64,000 nucleotides of DNA from Streptomyces sp. AC555_RSS877. GTDB lineage: Bacteria; Actinomycetota; Actinomycetes; Streptomycetales; Streptomycetaceae. The DNA lies in assembly GCF_019049245.1 (NCBI RefSeq), contig NZ_JAGMUK010000005.1, positions 124,001 to 188,000 of the forward strand, given 5' to 3'. A program made the translations under genes and the position numbers. Below are positions 15,976 to 24,629 of the stretch, in pieces (position 1 is the stretch's first letter; every line of letters starts with the position of its first letter). Below the pieces are notes generated by a model that saw nothing but the letters and a program-made list of their open reading frames with translations, did no database searches and had not been told where the DNA came from.

Positions 15976-17775
15976 TCAGCCGGTCCCCGGCTGCCACCCC
16001 TGCAGTACCGCAGTGAACTGCTTGCGCGTCTTCGCCCAGCTCTCGATCGGCGACGACATGTAGATGGCGTACTCGACGCCGTCCCGAGCGCGGTACGTCT
16101 CCTCGATGGCGCGGCGCGGACCGGGGGACGGCGGCGCGTCCTTGGCCTGCGCGGTCCACGTGTACTCCCACAGGGAGCCGTCGCGGTCGCGGTAGACGTT
16201 CCTCTCCAGCCTCACCCGGTCGTAGTCGACCAGCCGTCGGAGTTGCTCCTCCAGGTCGAGCTGGTGGGCGTACGGGTCGCCGAAGTCCGGCGATTCGTCG
16301 ACGGCGATGCGGACGAAGTGCTCGCCGCCGTCGGGTGAGTAGTCGATCTGCTCGATGCCGCCCTCGCTGCTGTAGACCGACCGCTTCCAGCCCCTGGGCA
16401 GAGAGAGGCTGAAGCCCGCGGGGTCGTCGACGGAGACCCAGGTCGGCGCACCCGTGCGGCTCGGCAAGGCGGACGCCCCGGCGTCGGCCGCCTGCCGCCG
16501 TCCCTCGTCCCATCCCTGCACCCACACCGCCGTACCTCCACCGATGATCGCGGCGAGGGCGACGACAAGGGCGAGGGTACGCAGCCGACGGCGCCCGGGC
16601 GGGCCCGCCGGCGCGGCGACGGCGGCAGGGTGCGCCGGTCCGCCGACGGGCGTCACACTGGTCGCCCCCGTCACAGGGGGATACGGCGTCCCGGTGACCG
16701 GCGTACCCACCCCACTGCGCGCACCACCGTGCGCCTGACCTTGCGCACCGCTGTGCCCCCCACGATGGGCCCCACCTTGCGCACCACCGTGGACCCCACC
16801 TCGCGGACCGCGGTGCGTCCCGCCGTACCCCCCGACGCCCGCCCCCGTGCGGAGGCCGGTTCCGGCCCCGGTGTGGGGCCCCGTCCCGTCCCGGGACCCG
16901 GACTCGACCCCCACGTGCTGCGTCGGCACGTACGCCTGCGCAGCGCTCGGCCGCCGCCCCTCCGCCGCCTCGGCGAGCATCTGCTCGGCCTCGGCCATGT
17001 CGGGCCGCAGGGCTGGGTCCTTGTGCAGCAGGGCGGCGATGACCGGCCCGAGCGGGCCGGCGTACTGCGGCTCGGTGGGCTCCTCGTCGACGACGGCCTG
17101 CATGGTGGTCAGAGGCGTGGTGCGGCGGAACGGCGATCTGCCCTCGACCGCCGTGTACAGCGTGGCGCCGAGCGCCCACAGGTCGGAGGAGGCTCCCGGG
17201 TCGTGGCCGCGGATCCGCTCGGGGGCGAGGTAGTCGACCGAGCCGACGATCTCGCCGGTACGGGTGATGGCGGTGTCGCCCTCCACCTGCGCGATGCCGA
17301 AGTCGGTGAGCAGGACGCGGCCGTCGCGGCCGAGCAGGACGTTGCCGGGCTTCACGTCACGGTGCAGGACGCCGGCGGCGTGCGCGGCGCGCAGCGCGCG
17401 CAGCACCCACAGGCCGATGCGGGCGGCCTCCGTCGGCTCCACCCTCCCCTGTTCCTTGACCGCGTCGGCCAGCGAGTGGCCCTCGACCAGCTCCATCACG
17501 ATCCACGGCCGGCCGTCGTGGTCGAGCACGTCGTGCACGGTGACGACGGCGGAGTGGTTGATCCGGGCGGCCGCGCGCGCCTCCGCCCGGGTGCGGGCGA
17601 GAAGGACCGTCCGGTCGCTCTCGGAGACGTAGAGCGCGGCGGTGAGCTCCTTGATCGCGACGGCCCGGTGCAGCACCTCGTCGTGGGCGCGCCAGACCCG
17701 GCCCATGCCGCCCCTGCCGATCGGGTCGGCGAGCCGGTAGCGCCCCGCGACGAGCTGGCCCTGCATCTGATTCAC
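15976..17775 (-). CDS. Ser/Thr protein kinase with Gly/His-rich linker and extracytoplasmic domain (kinase 4)
   Basis: A 599-aa kinase. The Gly-loop IGRGGMG, Lys42, HRD at 138-140, DFG at 158-160 and APE are present. A Gly/His/Ala-rich linker (about 300-355, HGGAQGGAHRGGHSGAQG) precedes the membrane helix (about 399-419). The external domain contains GFSLSLPRGWKRSVYSSEGG and ends in WAKTRKQFTAVLQGW. The open frame continues far upstream. I start at GTG 17775 because GCGGGG sits 4 nt before it, the same spacing as in the two genes upstream; ATG 17766 is the alternative. The linker may be a metal-binding or disordered spacer. Confidence 0.9.
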   Translation of the reverse strand: MNQMQGQLVAGRYRLADPIGRGGMGRVWRAHDEVLHRAVAIKELTAALYVSESDRTVLLARTRAEARAAARINHSAVVTVHDVLDHDGRPWIVMELVEGHSLADAVKEQGRVEPTEAARIGLWVLRALRAAHAAGVLHRDVKPGNVLLGRDGRVLLTDFGIAQVEGDTAITRTGEIVGSVDYLAPERIRGHDPGASSDLWALGATLYTAVEGRSPFRRTTPLTTMQAVVDEEPTEPQYAGPLGPVIAALLHKDPALRPDMAEAEQMLAEAAEGRRPSAAQAYVPTQHVGVESGSRDGTGPHTGAGTGLRTGAGVGGYGGTHRGPRGGVHGGAQGGAHRGGHSGAQGQAHGGARSGVGTPVTGTPYPPVTGATSVTPVGGPAHPAAVAAPAGPPGRRRLRTLALVVALAAIIGGGTAVWVQGWDEGRRQAADAGASALPSRTGAPTWVSVDDPAGFSLSLPRGWKRSVYSSEGGIEQIDYSPDGGEHFVRIAVDESPDFGDPYAHQLDLEEQLRRLVDYDRVRLERNVYRDRDGSLWEYTWTAQAKDAPPSPGPRRAIEETYRARDGVEYAIYMSSPIESWAKTRKQFTAVLQGWQPGTG

Positions 17776-17942
17776 GTTGCCCCGCAATGCTCTTGACAGG
17801 GTCAGACTAAGGACCCGCCGGTACCGAAAGGAACCAGGGGAGCACCAAGGAGACCGCACTGTGACGGTTGTCGCTTCGAGAGGCGAAAGTAAACCAACGA
17901 GCAGCCGGAGGCGTCCGCCGGCCGCCGCTTCCGGCCCGGAAT

Positions 17943-20834
17943 TCAGCCGGTGACCTGATAGGTCTGCGCCGCCTGCTCGTACAACCGCGTCACCTCGTCC
18001 CGCTCCGCCTCCGGGCCACGCACCTGCACCACGTGGTACTTCCCGTCGATCAGCAGCGCCAGATTGCGCACGAACAGCTCGCGCCCGTCGTCGCCGGTCC
18101 AGGTGAACTGTCCCTCGGCCATGGTCCGACCGCCCACCTGGATCGTCTTCAGCCCGGTCGCGGTGGCCCAGCTCGAGTCGCGGTACGGCTGCAACTCGGG
18201 CTCCTTCTCCCGCTGGTACACCATGGGATCGCTGCCATCCTCGGCCGCGCTGTCCCGCCCCGGTACGACGATCAGCTCGAAGTTGCCGTGTGCGTACACG
18301 ATCTGCCCGCGCCCGTTCTCCGCCGTGCGCTCCCAGCCGTTGGCCACGGCGACCCGGAAGCCCTCCGTGTCCTTGCGCAGGGTGAAGCCGTCGGCGACCT
18401 CGGGCCCTTCGGTCTGCGGCTCGGTGGAACCCGCGGACGTCGAGGGACTGCCCTGGGACGGCCCGGGCGAGGTCTGGTCGGGCCGCGGCTCGCTGCTCGC
18501 CTCCGGGGACTGCTCGGGCGCCTGGCTCACCTCGCCGGCGGTGCCGGTCCGGTCCCCGGCGCCCTGGTCGTCCGGGTCCGCCTTGGGCATGAAGAACATG
18601 GCGTACGCGACCGCCCCGGCCAGCACGAGCAGGATCAGCACCAGCAGGGTCCGCCCGAGACTCCTCGGCGAACGGGCCTGCTCCCGCGCCCGTTTGTGCC
18701 GCCCGTGCGCACTCGTCGCGGGCAGCCCGGCCCGCCGCCTGCGCACCAGCTCGCCCCGACGGCGTACGACGGGCAGGCGACTCCTGTCGGCGGGCGGCGC
18801 GGCCACGACGTGCGCGCCGGCCTCCGGCTCGGGCGCCGAACGCACCAGTGAGCGCAGCCAGCCGCGCAGTTCCTCGAAGTCCAGCCGCTCGGTCGGGTCC
18901 TGCCGCAGCAGCGACTCGACCACCGGCCTGAGCGGCCCGCACTCCTCGGCGAACGCGGGCGGCTCCGCACACACCAGCTGCACCAGCTCGGCCGTCGACT
19001 CCTCCGGGTACGGCGCATGCCCCTGTACGGCCCTGAACAGCAACGCCCCGAGCGCCCACAGGTCGGTCTGCGGCCCGATCGGCGCCGCCAACTGCCAGTT
19101 CTCGTGCACCGGCCCGGCCTGCTCCGGGGCCCACCGCTCCGTCACCGGTCCCACCACGGCCATCCGCGCCTGGCGAGCCCGCTCGGCAGCCAACGCGGTG
19201 GTCGGCCCCCGCCGCACGGGCGCCCTCGCGGCCAGGTCGTCCCACCGGCCGGTGGGCGCACCGGAGGCACCGGGAAGCGCGGGCGCTGAGGGGCCGTGAG
19301 CACCCGGGCCCGCGACGCCGCCGGCCGACGGGACCGGAACACCGGCCGCGGTCGCACCAAGCCCCGCCGACGGGACACCACCGGCCGGCGCGCCGGGCGA
19401 CGGGGTGACCCCACCGACCACGCCCCGCGGCGCGGCCCCATGCCAGGACGCGGGACGCACGCCATAGGGGTCGGCAATCTGCCCCGGGGGCACACCCCCG
19501 GACGCCTCCCGCCCACGGTGCCCGCCGGGGTACGGCGTCTGCGCCGCCCCGTTCCCAGCGGGGTACGGCGTCCGCCCACCCTGCGCACCGGGATACGGCG
19601 ACTGCTGCGCACCGTTCGCGTGTGCGGCCGGGTCACCCTCGGGCGCGGGGCGGGCCCCGGGCAGTGCCGCCCGGCCGCTCTGCTGCGCCTCCTGCACCCG
19701 GGCCGCGGCCCGGGCCCCCGCCCGGTACGCGGCGATCGCCCCGGCCCGCGCCGCCCTGACGTCCGCACCGCCGTCGACGTCCCGCCGGGCAACCGCGGCC
19801 GAAGCTCCTGCCTCGTTCGCGCTCCCCGGCTCCGCCCCGGCAGCCGGAAGCCCTCCGGCCTCCCGCGCCTCGATGGCGGCCCGCCGAGCAGCCTCGGGAT
19901 CCGCCGCACCGAGGCCGGTACCGCCGGCGCCTCGCGCACCGCCGGGCCCGACCGGGACGGCGCCACCAAATCCACGACCACCACCGGGCCCGACGGACAC
20001 ACCGGTGCCACCAACTCCACGGACCCCAGCGGCACTACCGCCTCCACCAGGCCCGCCTACGCCGCCGTTTCCTCCAGCGGTCCCGGCACGACCAGTGCGC
20101 CCACCACCCTCAGCGCCCAGAGGCCCGCCAGGTCCACCAGGCCCTCCCGGCCCGGGCCCGTCACCGAACTCCCCGCCCCCGGCGTTCCATTCCGCCTGTT
20201 CGGACGGCACCGGGTCGTACCCGCACAGCGCTTCCTCCGCCGCGCCGACCGCGAGGCCGGTCAGCATCACACGGCCGTCGTCGCAGACGAGCACCGTGCG
20301 TGCGGTGATGTTCCGGTGCACCCAGCCGTGCGCGTGCAGCACTCGCAGCGCCATGAGGACATCGGAGGCGACCTCGGCCGCCCGGTACGGCGTGAGCGGC
20401 TTCTCCGCGAGCAGCGCCGCCAGTGGCCGCGCGGACACCAACTCACTCACTATCCACAGCGAACCGCCGTCGGCGAACACGTCGAAGACCTGGTCGAGCC
20501 GAGGATGGTCGGGAATCCGGGCCGCGGACTGCGCGGCCTCGACGGCCCGTCGTACGGCCGGATCCGTGGGCCGCCGCGCCGCCGAACCCGCCGGGGTCCG
20601 CCGCGCTCCACGGGTCCGGAGCCCCTGAGGATCCCGCGCCGTGAATCCCTCCGGCAGCCCCTCCGCGTCGAGCACCTCCGCCTCGACGACCTCGGGCAAC
20701 GGCACCTGCCTGACCAGGACTTCCTGCCCGCTGTAGGTGTCGAAGGCCCGGCTCTCGGTGAGTTCGTACTCGTCGGAGGGCGGCAGCGGCAGGCGGTAGC
20801 GGTCGGCGAGTACCCGTCCCGCATAGTCGTCCAC
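17943..20834 (-). CDS. membrane pseudokinase with a large Gly/Ala/Pro-rich insertion (kinase-like 5)
   Basis: A 963-aa kinase-fold protein that should be inactive. There is no GxGxxG loop, the VAIK Lys is replaced (VLVRQV), HRD is HRN (173-175), and DFG is TGL (192-194). The C-lobe resumes at WAPEQAG (568-574) and QTDLWALGALLF. About 350 low-complexity residues are therefore inserted in the activation segment between the DFG position and APE. One membrane helix lies at about 725-747. The external domain (EGFRVAVANGWERTAENGRG, QFTWTGDDGRELFV) is related to those of the neighbouring kinases. The GTG at 20834 has GGGAGG 4 nt upstream. It probably acts as a scaffold or allosteric partner of the adjacent kinases, which is inference. 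Confidence 0.88.
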   Translation of the reverse strand: MDDYAGRVLADRYRLPLPPSDEYELTESRAFDTYSGQEVLVRQVPLPEVVEAEVLDAEGLPEGFTARDPQGLRTRGARRTPAGSAARRPTDPAVRRAVEAAQSAARIPDHPRLDQVFDVFADGGSLWIVSELVSARPLAALLAEKPLTPYRAAEVASDVLMALRVLHAHGWVHRNITARTVLVCDDGRVMLTGLAVGAAEEALCGYDPVPSEQAEWNAGGGEFGDGPGPGGPGGPGGPLGAEGGGRTGRAGTAGGNGGVGGPGGGGSAAGVRGVGGTGVSVGPGGGRGFGGAVPVGPGGARGAGGTGLGAADPEAARRAAIEAREAGGLPAAGAEPGSANEAGASAAVARRDVDGGADVRAARAGAIAAYRAGARAAARVQEAQQSGRAALPGARPAPEGDPAAHANGAQQSPYPGAQGGRTPYPAGNGAAQTPYPGGHRGREASGGVPPGQIADPYGVRPASWHGAAPRGVVGGVTPSPGAPAGGVPSAGLGATAAGVPVPSAGGVAGPGAHGPSAPALPGASGAPTGRWDDLAARAPVRRGPTTALAAERARQARMAVVGPVTERWAPEQAGPVHENWQLAAPIGPQTDLWALGALLFRAVQGHAPYPEESTAELVQLVCAEPPAFAEECGPLRPVVESLLRQDPTERLDFEELRGWLRSLVRSAPEPEAGAHVVAAPPADRSRLPVVRRRGELVRRRRAGLPATSAHGRHKRAREQARSPRSLGRTLLVLILLVLAGAVAYAMFFMPKADPDDQGAGDRTGTAGEVSQAPEQSPEASSEPRPDQTSPGPSQGSPSTSAGSTEPQTEGPEVADGFTLRKDTEGFRVAVANGWERTAENGRGQIVYAHGNFELIVVPGRDSAAEDGSDPMVYQREKEPELQPYRDSSWATATGLKTIQVGGRTMAEGQFTWTGDDGRELFVRNLALLIDGKYHVVQVRGPEAERDEVTRLYEQAAQTYQVTG

Positions 20835-21021
20835 GTTGCCTCCCCCGGCCGCCCGGTTGGTCAATTCCGTTCGCCTCGCGGCCCGTTCCGCCAATTTCCC
20901 GGCTGCGTACGGTCCGCAAGCACTCACGATACGTGCCGGAGGCAACTCACCAAGAGGGGATTCCAGATCTCACGCCGCAAACGAGAAACCGAACAAGATG
21001 TCGATCACGCCGCTCGCAGCC

Positions 21022-23226
21022 TCACGACTTCGGTGTGAACGTGTCGGCCAGCGTCTTCCAGGTGCCCTCACGCAGGTCGCTGTCCCACTGGGCGTCCTTC
21101 GCGGTGTACATCAGCGCATACCCGAGTTGGTCGTTGACGACGAAGCCCCGGTCGATCGTCCGGTACGTCGTTCCGCTCTCCGAGTAGGTGAACTCCCAGT
21201 CGGCCGTGTTCCAGCCGCGGTAGTCCACCTTCTCTATTCGGATCCTCTTGTACTGAGAGCGTGTCATGTACCGTTCCTGGCTCTTCCAGTCCGCCACCGG
21301 GTCACCCTTCGGCGTGGACGTCCAGGCCACGAGCAGTTTCTGTCCGTCCGGCCCGGTGAAACGGTCCCCCGCCGATCCCGTCGACTGGAACTTCCACCCG
21401 GCGGGCAGCCCGATCGAGTACCCCTGGCTTCCCCTGTGCGTCGTCTCCGGCGCGTTGCCGGAACCGGAACCGGAGGAGCCCTCGCCCGAGCCACTGCCTC
21501 CGGACGCGCTCGCTTCGGCGCTCGACGTGTTCCCGGACCCGGCCGCCGCGGACTCGGTGCCCGAGCCGTCGGTACGGGTACCGCCGCTCTCGTCCTCCTT
21601 GGTGCCGGCACTCGCGCCGGCACTGGCCGACGCCTTGCCGCCACTGCCCGCGGCCCCGTCGGAACCCCCGCCGTCACCGAGCGTGAGGGCCAGTACGGTG
21701 CCGATCACGGCGAGCACCACGACCACCGCGATGACGACCAGCGTCCGCCGCGGCACGACATCCGTGAGCGGCGCCCTCGGCACGGGCCTCGGCGGCAGAT
21801 CCGGCGGCGTCATCACGGGCCACCCGGAGCTGCGCCCACCCGTGGATGCGTTGGCACCCGCGCCACTCGCAGCAGCGCTCGCGCCCTGAGCACTCCGGTC
21901 GCGAGGACCGGGCACCCCGCCGGAAGCCGATCCCGATGCCGAGCCCGATCCCGATCCGGAGCCCGAACCGGCCCCCGCCGCCCCACTCGACGAGGCCTTC
22001 CCCGACGAGCCGGCCCCTTCGGCAACCGACGCGCCCTTAGAACCACCGGCCGCCCCGGCGCCCGCCGTACGGCCACCGCCCCCAGCAGCGGACGCACCAC
22101 CGGATGGTGACACTGCGGTCCCCTTGCCGTCCGCACTCGAAGCAGCCGGGTCGGCAGCGGACTTGGTCCGGGAAGCGGCCGCGGAAGAAGCCGCGGCACC
22201 CGCCGCCCCGGCGGCCTTCCGCACGGAACGCAAGGCCCCGCGGAACCGCTCGCCGGCCTCCTCGCCCCGCTTGCCCCGGTCCGCCCGCTCATCGGGCTGC
22301 GGGGGCAGCGGCACGACCTTCGTCGCATCCGGTGCCTGCTCCGGCTCGGCCGCCTTCGGCTCGGGCGCGTGGATCACGGCCTGGAGCATCGCTCGCGCGC
22401 CGTCGTCGTCGAGCCGCTTGGCGGGGTCCTTGTTGAGCAGTCCGTAGATGACGTCCTTCAGCGGCCCCGCGTTCTTCGGCTCCTCCAGCGGCTCGGTCAT
22501 CACCGCGGTCAGCGTCGCGATCGCCGACCCCTTGTCGTACGGCGGAGCACCCTCGACCGACGCGTACAGCAGCCCGCCCAGCGACCACAGGTCGGCCGCC
22601 GGTCCAGGCTTGTGCCCGCGGGCCCGCTCCGGGGAGATGTAGGAGGGCGCGCCGACGAGCATGCCGGTCGAGGTGATGGACGGGTCGCCCTCGACCTGGG
22701 CGATGCCGAAGTCGGTGAGCACGACCCGGCCGTCCTCGGAGATCAGCACGTTCGACGGCTTCACGTCACGGTGCAGGATGCCCTCGCGGTGTGCGGACCG
22801 CAGCACGTCGAGGACCGCAAGGCCGACCTCCGCCGCCCGCCAGGGCTCCAGCAGGCCGTCCTCCCGGATGACCTCGGCGAGTGACTTGCCCTCGACGAGC
22901 TCCATCACGATCCACGGCCGGTCGTCCTCGTCGACGACGTCGAAGACCGTCACCGCGCTGTTGTTGCGGATCCGCGCGATGGCCTTGGCCTCGCGCAGCG
23001 TGCGGGTGATCAGCCGACGCTTCTCGTCCTCGTCGATGTTGGTCGGGAACCGCAGCTCCTTGACGGCGACCGTCCGCCCCAGGGTCTCGTCCTCGGCACG
23101 CCACACCGTGCCCATGCCACCGCGGCCGAGCACACCTCCCAGCCGGTACCGCCCGGCGAGAAGACGCCCGCTGTTGTCCTGACGAGTGTCTTGACGGGAT
23201 GTGCCCGCCCGCTCCGCCTCCGACAT
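21022..23226 (-). CDS. Ser/Thr protein kinase with long Ser/Gly/Ala linkers and extracytoplasmic domain (kinase 6)
   Basis: A 734-aa kinase, the first gene of the array. LGRGGMG, Lys56, HRD at 152-154, DFG at 172-174 and SPE (in YISPERARG, a conservative variant of APE) are seen. A very long disordered linker (about 300-480, rich in SGSGSGSA) leads to a membrane helix at about 490-512. A second Ser/Gly linker then leads to an external domain starting YSIGLPAGWKFQSTGSAGD and ending WKTLADTFTPKS. The ATG at 23226 has AGGGG 4 nt upstream; an ATG at 23238 is also in frame. It diverges from a secreted serine hydrolase acting on peptidoglycan-like substrates, so a cell-wall-sensing role is possible but unproven. 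Confidence 0.92.
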   Translation of the reverse strand: MSEAERAGTSRQDTRQDNSGRLLAGRYRLGGVLGRGGMGTVWRAEDETLGRTVAVKELRFPTNIDEDEKRRLITRTLREAKAIARIRNNSAVTVFDVVDEDDRPWIVMELVEGKSLAEVIREDGLLEPWRAAEVGLAVLDVLRSAHREGILHRDVKPSNVLISEDGRVVLTDFGIAQVEGDPSITSTGMLVGAPSYISPERARGHKPGPAADLWSLGGLLYASVEGAPPYDKGSAIATLTAVMTEPLEEPKNAGPLKDVIYGLLNKDPAKRLDDDGARAMLQAVIHAPEPKAAEPEQAPDATKVVPLPPQPDERADRGKRGEEAGERFRGALRSVRKAAGAAGAAASSAAASRTKSAADPAASSADGKGTAVSPSGGASAAGGGGRTAGAGAAGGSKGASVAEGAGSSGKASSSGAAGAGSGSGSGSGSASGSASGGVPGPRDRSAQGASAAASGAGANASTGGRSSGWPVMTPPDLPPRPVPRAPLTDVVPRRTLVVIAVVVVLAVIGTVLALTLGDGGGSDGAAGSGGKASASAGASAGTKEDESGGTRTDGSGTESAAAGSGNTSSAEASASGGSGSGEGSSGSGSGNAPETTHRGSQGYSIGLPAGWKFQSTGSAGDRFTGPDGQKLLVAWTSTPKGDPVADWKSQERYMTRSQYKRIRIEKVDYRGWNTADWEFTYSESGTTYRTIDRGFVVNDQLGYALMYTAKDAQWDSDLREGTWKTLADTFTPKS

Positions 23227-23395
23227 GCGTCCCCTCATGCAACCCGCCCTGACAGAGCCTCCATTGTCCCTCACCCGACAAGTGCCCAACGCCCAGGGTG
23301 CCCCTGACGGCACCGGCAGCCCTCCGCGCGGGGTCCCGGTGAAGCCGCCGTCCCCCGCCCTGCATGATGGGCCCCGACAAGGGAGGACCCGCGCG

Positions 23396-24439
23396 ATGCC
23401 ACCGCTTCGGACGCTGTCGGCCGTGCCCATGTGCCTGGCAGTCCTCGCCCTGGTCCCCGCCGCCTCCTCGGCGCCGATGGCCCCGCCCACGGACGCGGTC
23501 CTTCCGCTGCTGGTCAAGCGGGGTGGCACCCCCGCCGCGGCCCTCCTGGCCCGCGAGGAGACCGGCACCCGCTATGTCCGGAGCGGTCCGGGCATAGCCC
23601 GCGCCGACCACTTCCGCGCCGGCAGCATCACGAAGACGTTCATCGCGACCCTCGTCCTGCAACTGGCCGCCGAAGACCGGCTGAAACTGTCCGACACGGT
23701 GGAGCAGCACCTGCCCGGCCTGGTGCGGGGAGCGGGCAACGACGGCCGCGCGCTGACCCTGCGCGCCCTGCTCACCCACACCAGCGGCCTGTACGACTTC
23801 ACCGCGGACACCAGCGGCGTCGTCCCCGTCGCCCCTCTTCAAGCCGTACGCATCGCGCTCACCCACCCCCCGGCCGACCCCGGCCGCTACTCGTACTCGA
23901 ACACCAACTACATCCTGCTCGGCCTGGTCGTCGAGCAGGTCACCGGCCACTCGTACGCCATCGAGGCCGAGCGCCGCATCATCGCTCCGCTGGATCTGAC
24001 GGGCACCTCCTTCCCCGGCTCCCGCACGACGCTCCCCTCACCGCACGGCCGCGCCTACGACGCCGACGGAACCGACGTCACCGAACTCGACCCGCGGGTG
24101 GCCGGCGCCGCCGGCGAGCTGGTGACCACGCTCGCCGACCTGGACCGCTTCTACGCCGCCCTGCTCGGCGGACGGCTCCTGCCCCCGCGCTGGCTGCGCG
24201 AGATGCTCGACACCCGCACCGCACACGGCTCGTACGGCATGGGGCTGTTCCCGGTGAAGCTGCCGTGCGGCACCACGGTGTGGGGGCACAACGGCCGCAT
24301 CACCGGCAGCTACGTGCGCACCGCAGCCACGGTCGGCGGCCGCCGCGTCCTCACCTTCCGCGTGAACACGACGGCGGTTGCAGATCCCGGCCTCGAACCC
24401 CGGCTGCTCGCTGCCGAGTTCTGCCCCCGCACCCCGTAG
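23396..24439 (+). CDS. secreted serine hydrolase, D-alanyl-D-alanine carboxypeptidase/beta-lactamase class C family
   Basis: A 347-aa exported enzyme. The signal peptide is residues 1-26. The three penicillin-binding motifs are visible: SITK (Ser77, Lys80), YSN (167-169) and HNG (298-300), the last replacing KTG as in class C-like DD-peptidases such as the Streptomyces R61 enzyme. It is likely to hydrolyse D-Ala-D-Ala peptides in peptidoglycan or a related ester. ATG 23396 has GGGAGGA at 23381-23387, and the open frame upstream is ignored. It is divergent from the kinase array. Confidence 0.9.
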   Translation: MPPLRTLSAVPMCLAVLALVPAASSAPMAPPTDAVLPLLVKRGGTPAAALLAREETGTRYVRSGPGIARADHFRAGSITKTFIATLVLQLAAEDRLKLSDTVEQHLPGLVRGAGNDGRALTLRALLTHTSGLYDFTADTSGVVPVAPLQAVRIALTHPPADPGRYSYSNTNYILLGLVVEQVTGHSYAIEAERRIIAPLDLTGTSFPGSRTTLPSPHGRAYDADGTDVTELDPRVAGAAGELVTTLADLDRFYAALLGGRLLPPRWLREMLDTRTAHGSYGMGLFPVKLPCGTTVWGHNGRITGSYVRTAATVGGRRVLTFRVNTTAVADPGLEPRLLAAEFCPRTP

Positions 24440-24475
24440 AACGGCCGGGTTCCGAACGAAGATCCCGATTCGCGA

Positions 24476-24489
24476 CACTCGTTCGAGTG
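24476..24489. repeat. short inverted repeat between convergent genes
   Basis: CACTCG and CGAGTG are separated by TT in the 190-bp gap between the serine hydrolase and glpD stop codons. There is no U tract. The remaining gap is GC-rich with imperfect GGCTCGCGG repeats, and I see no gene there. Confidence 0.35.
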
Positions 24490-24629
24490 ACGCTCGCCCA
24501 CCACCACCAGCGCCCGGCGCCCGGCGGCGGGGCCACGGCTCGCGGCCGCGGCTCGCGGGCGCTCCCGAGCTCGGCGGCTCGCGGCGGCACACGCCACGGC
24601 CACCGGATGCGCGGCACGCCCCGAACGCC

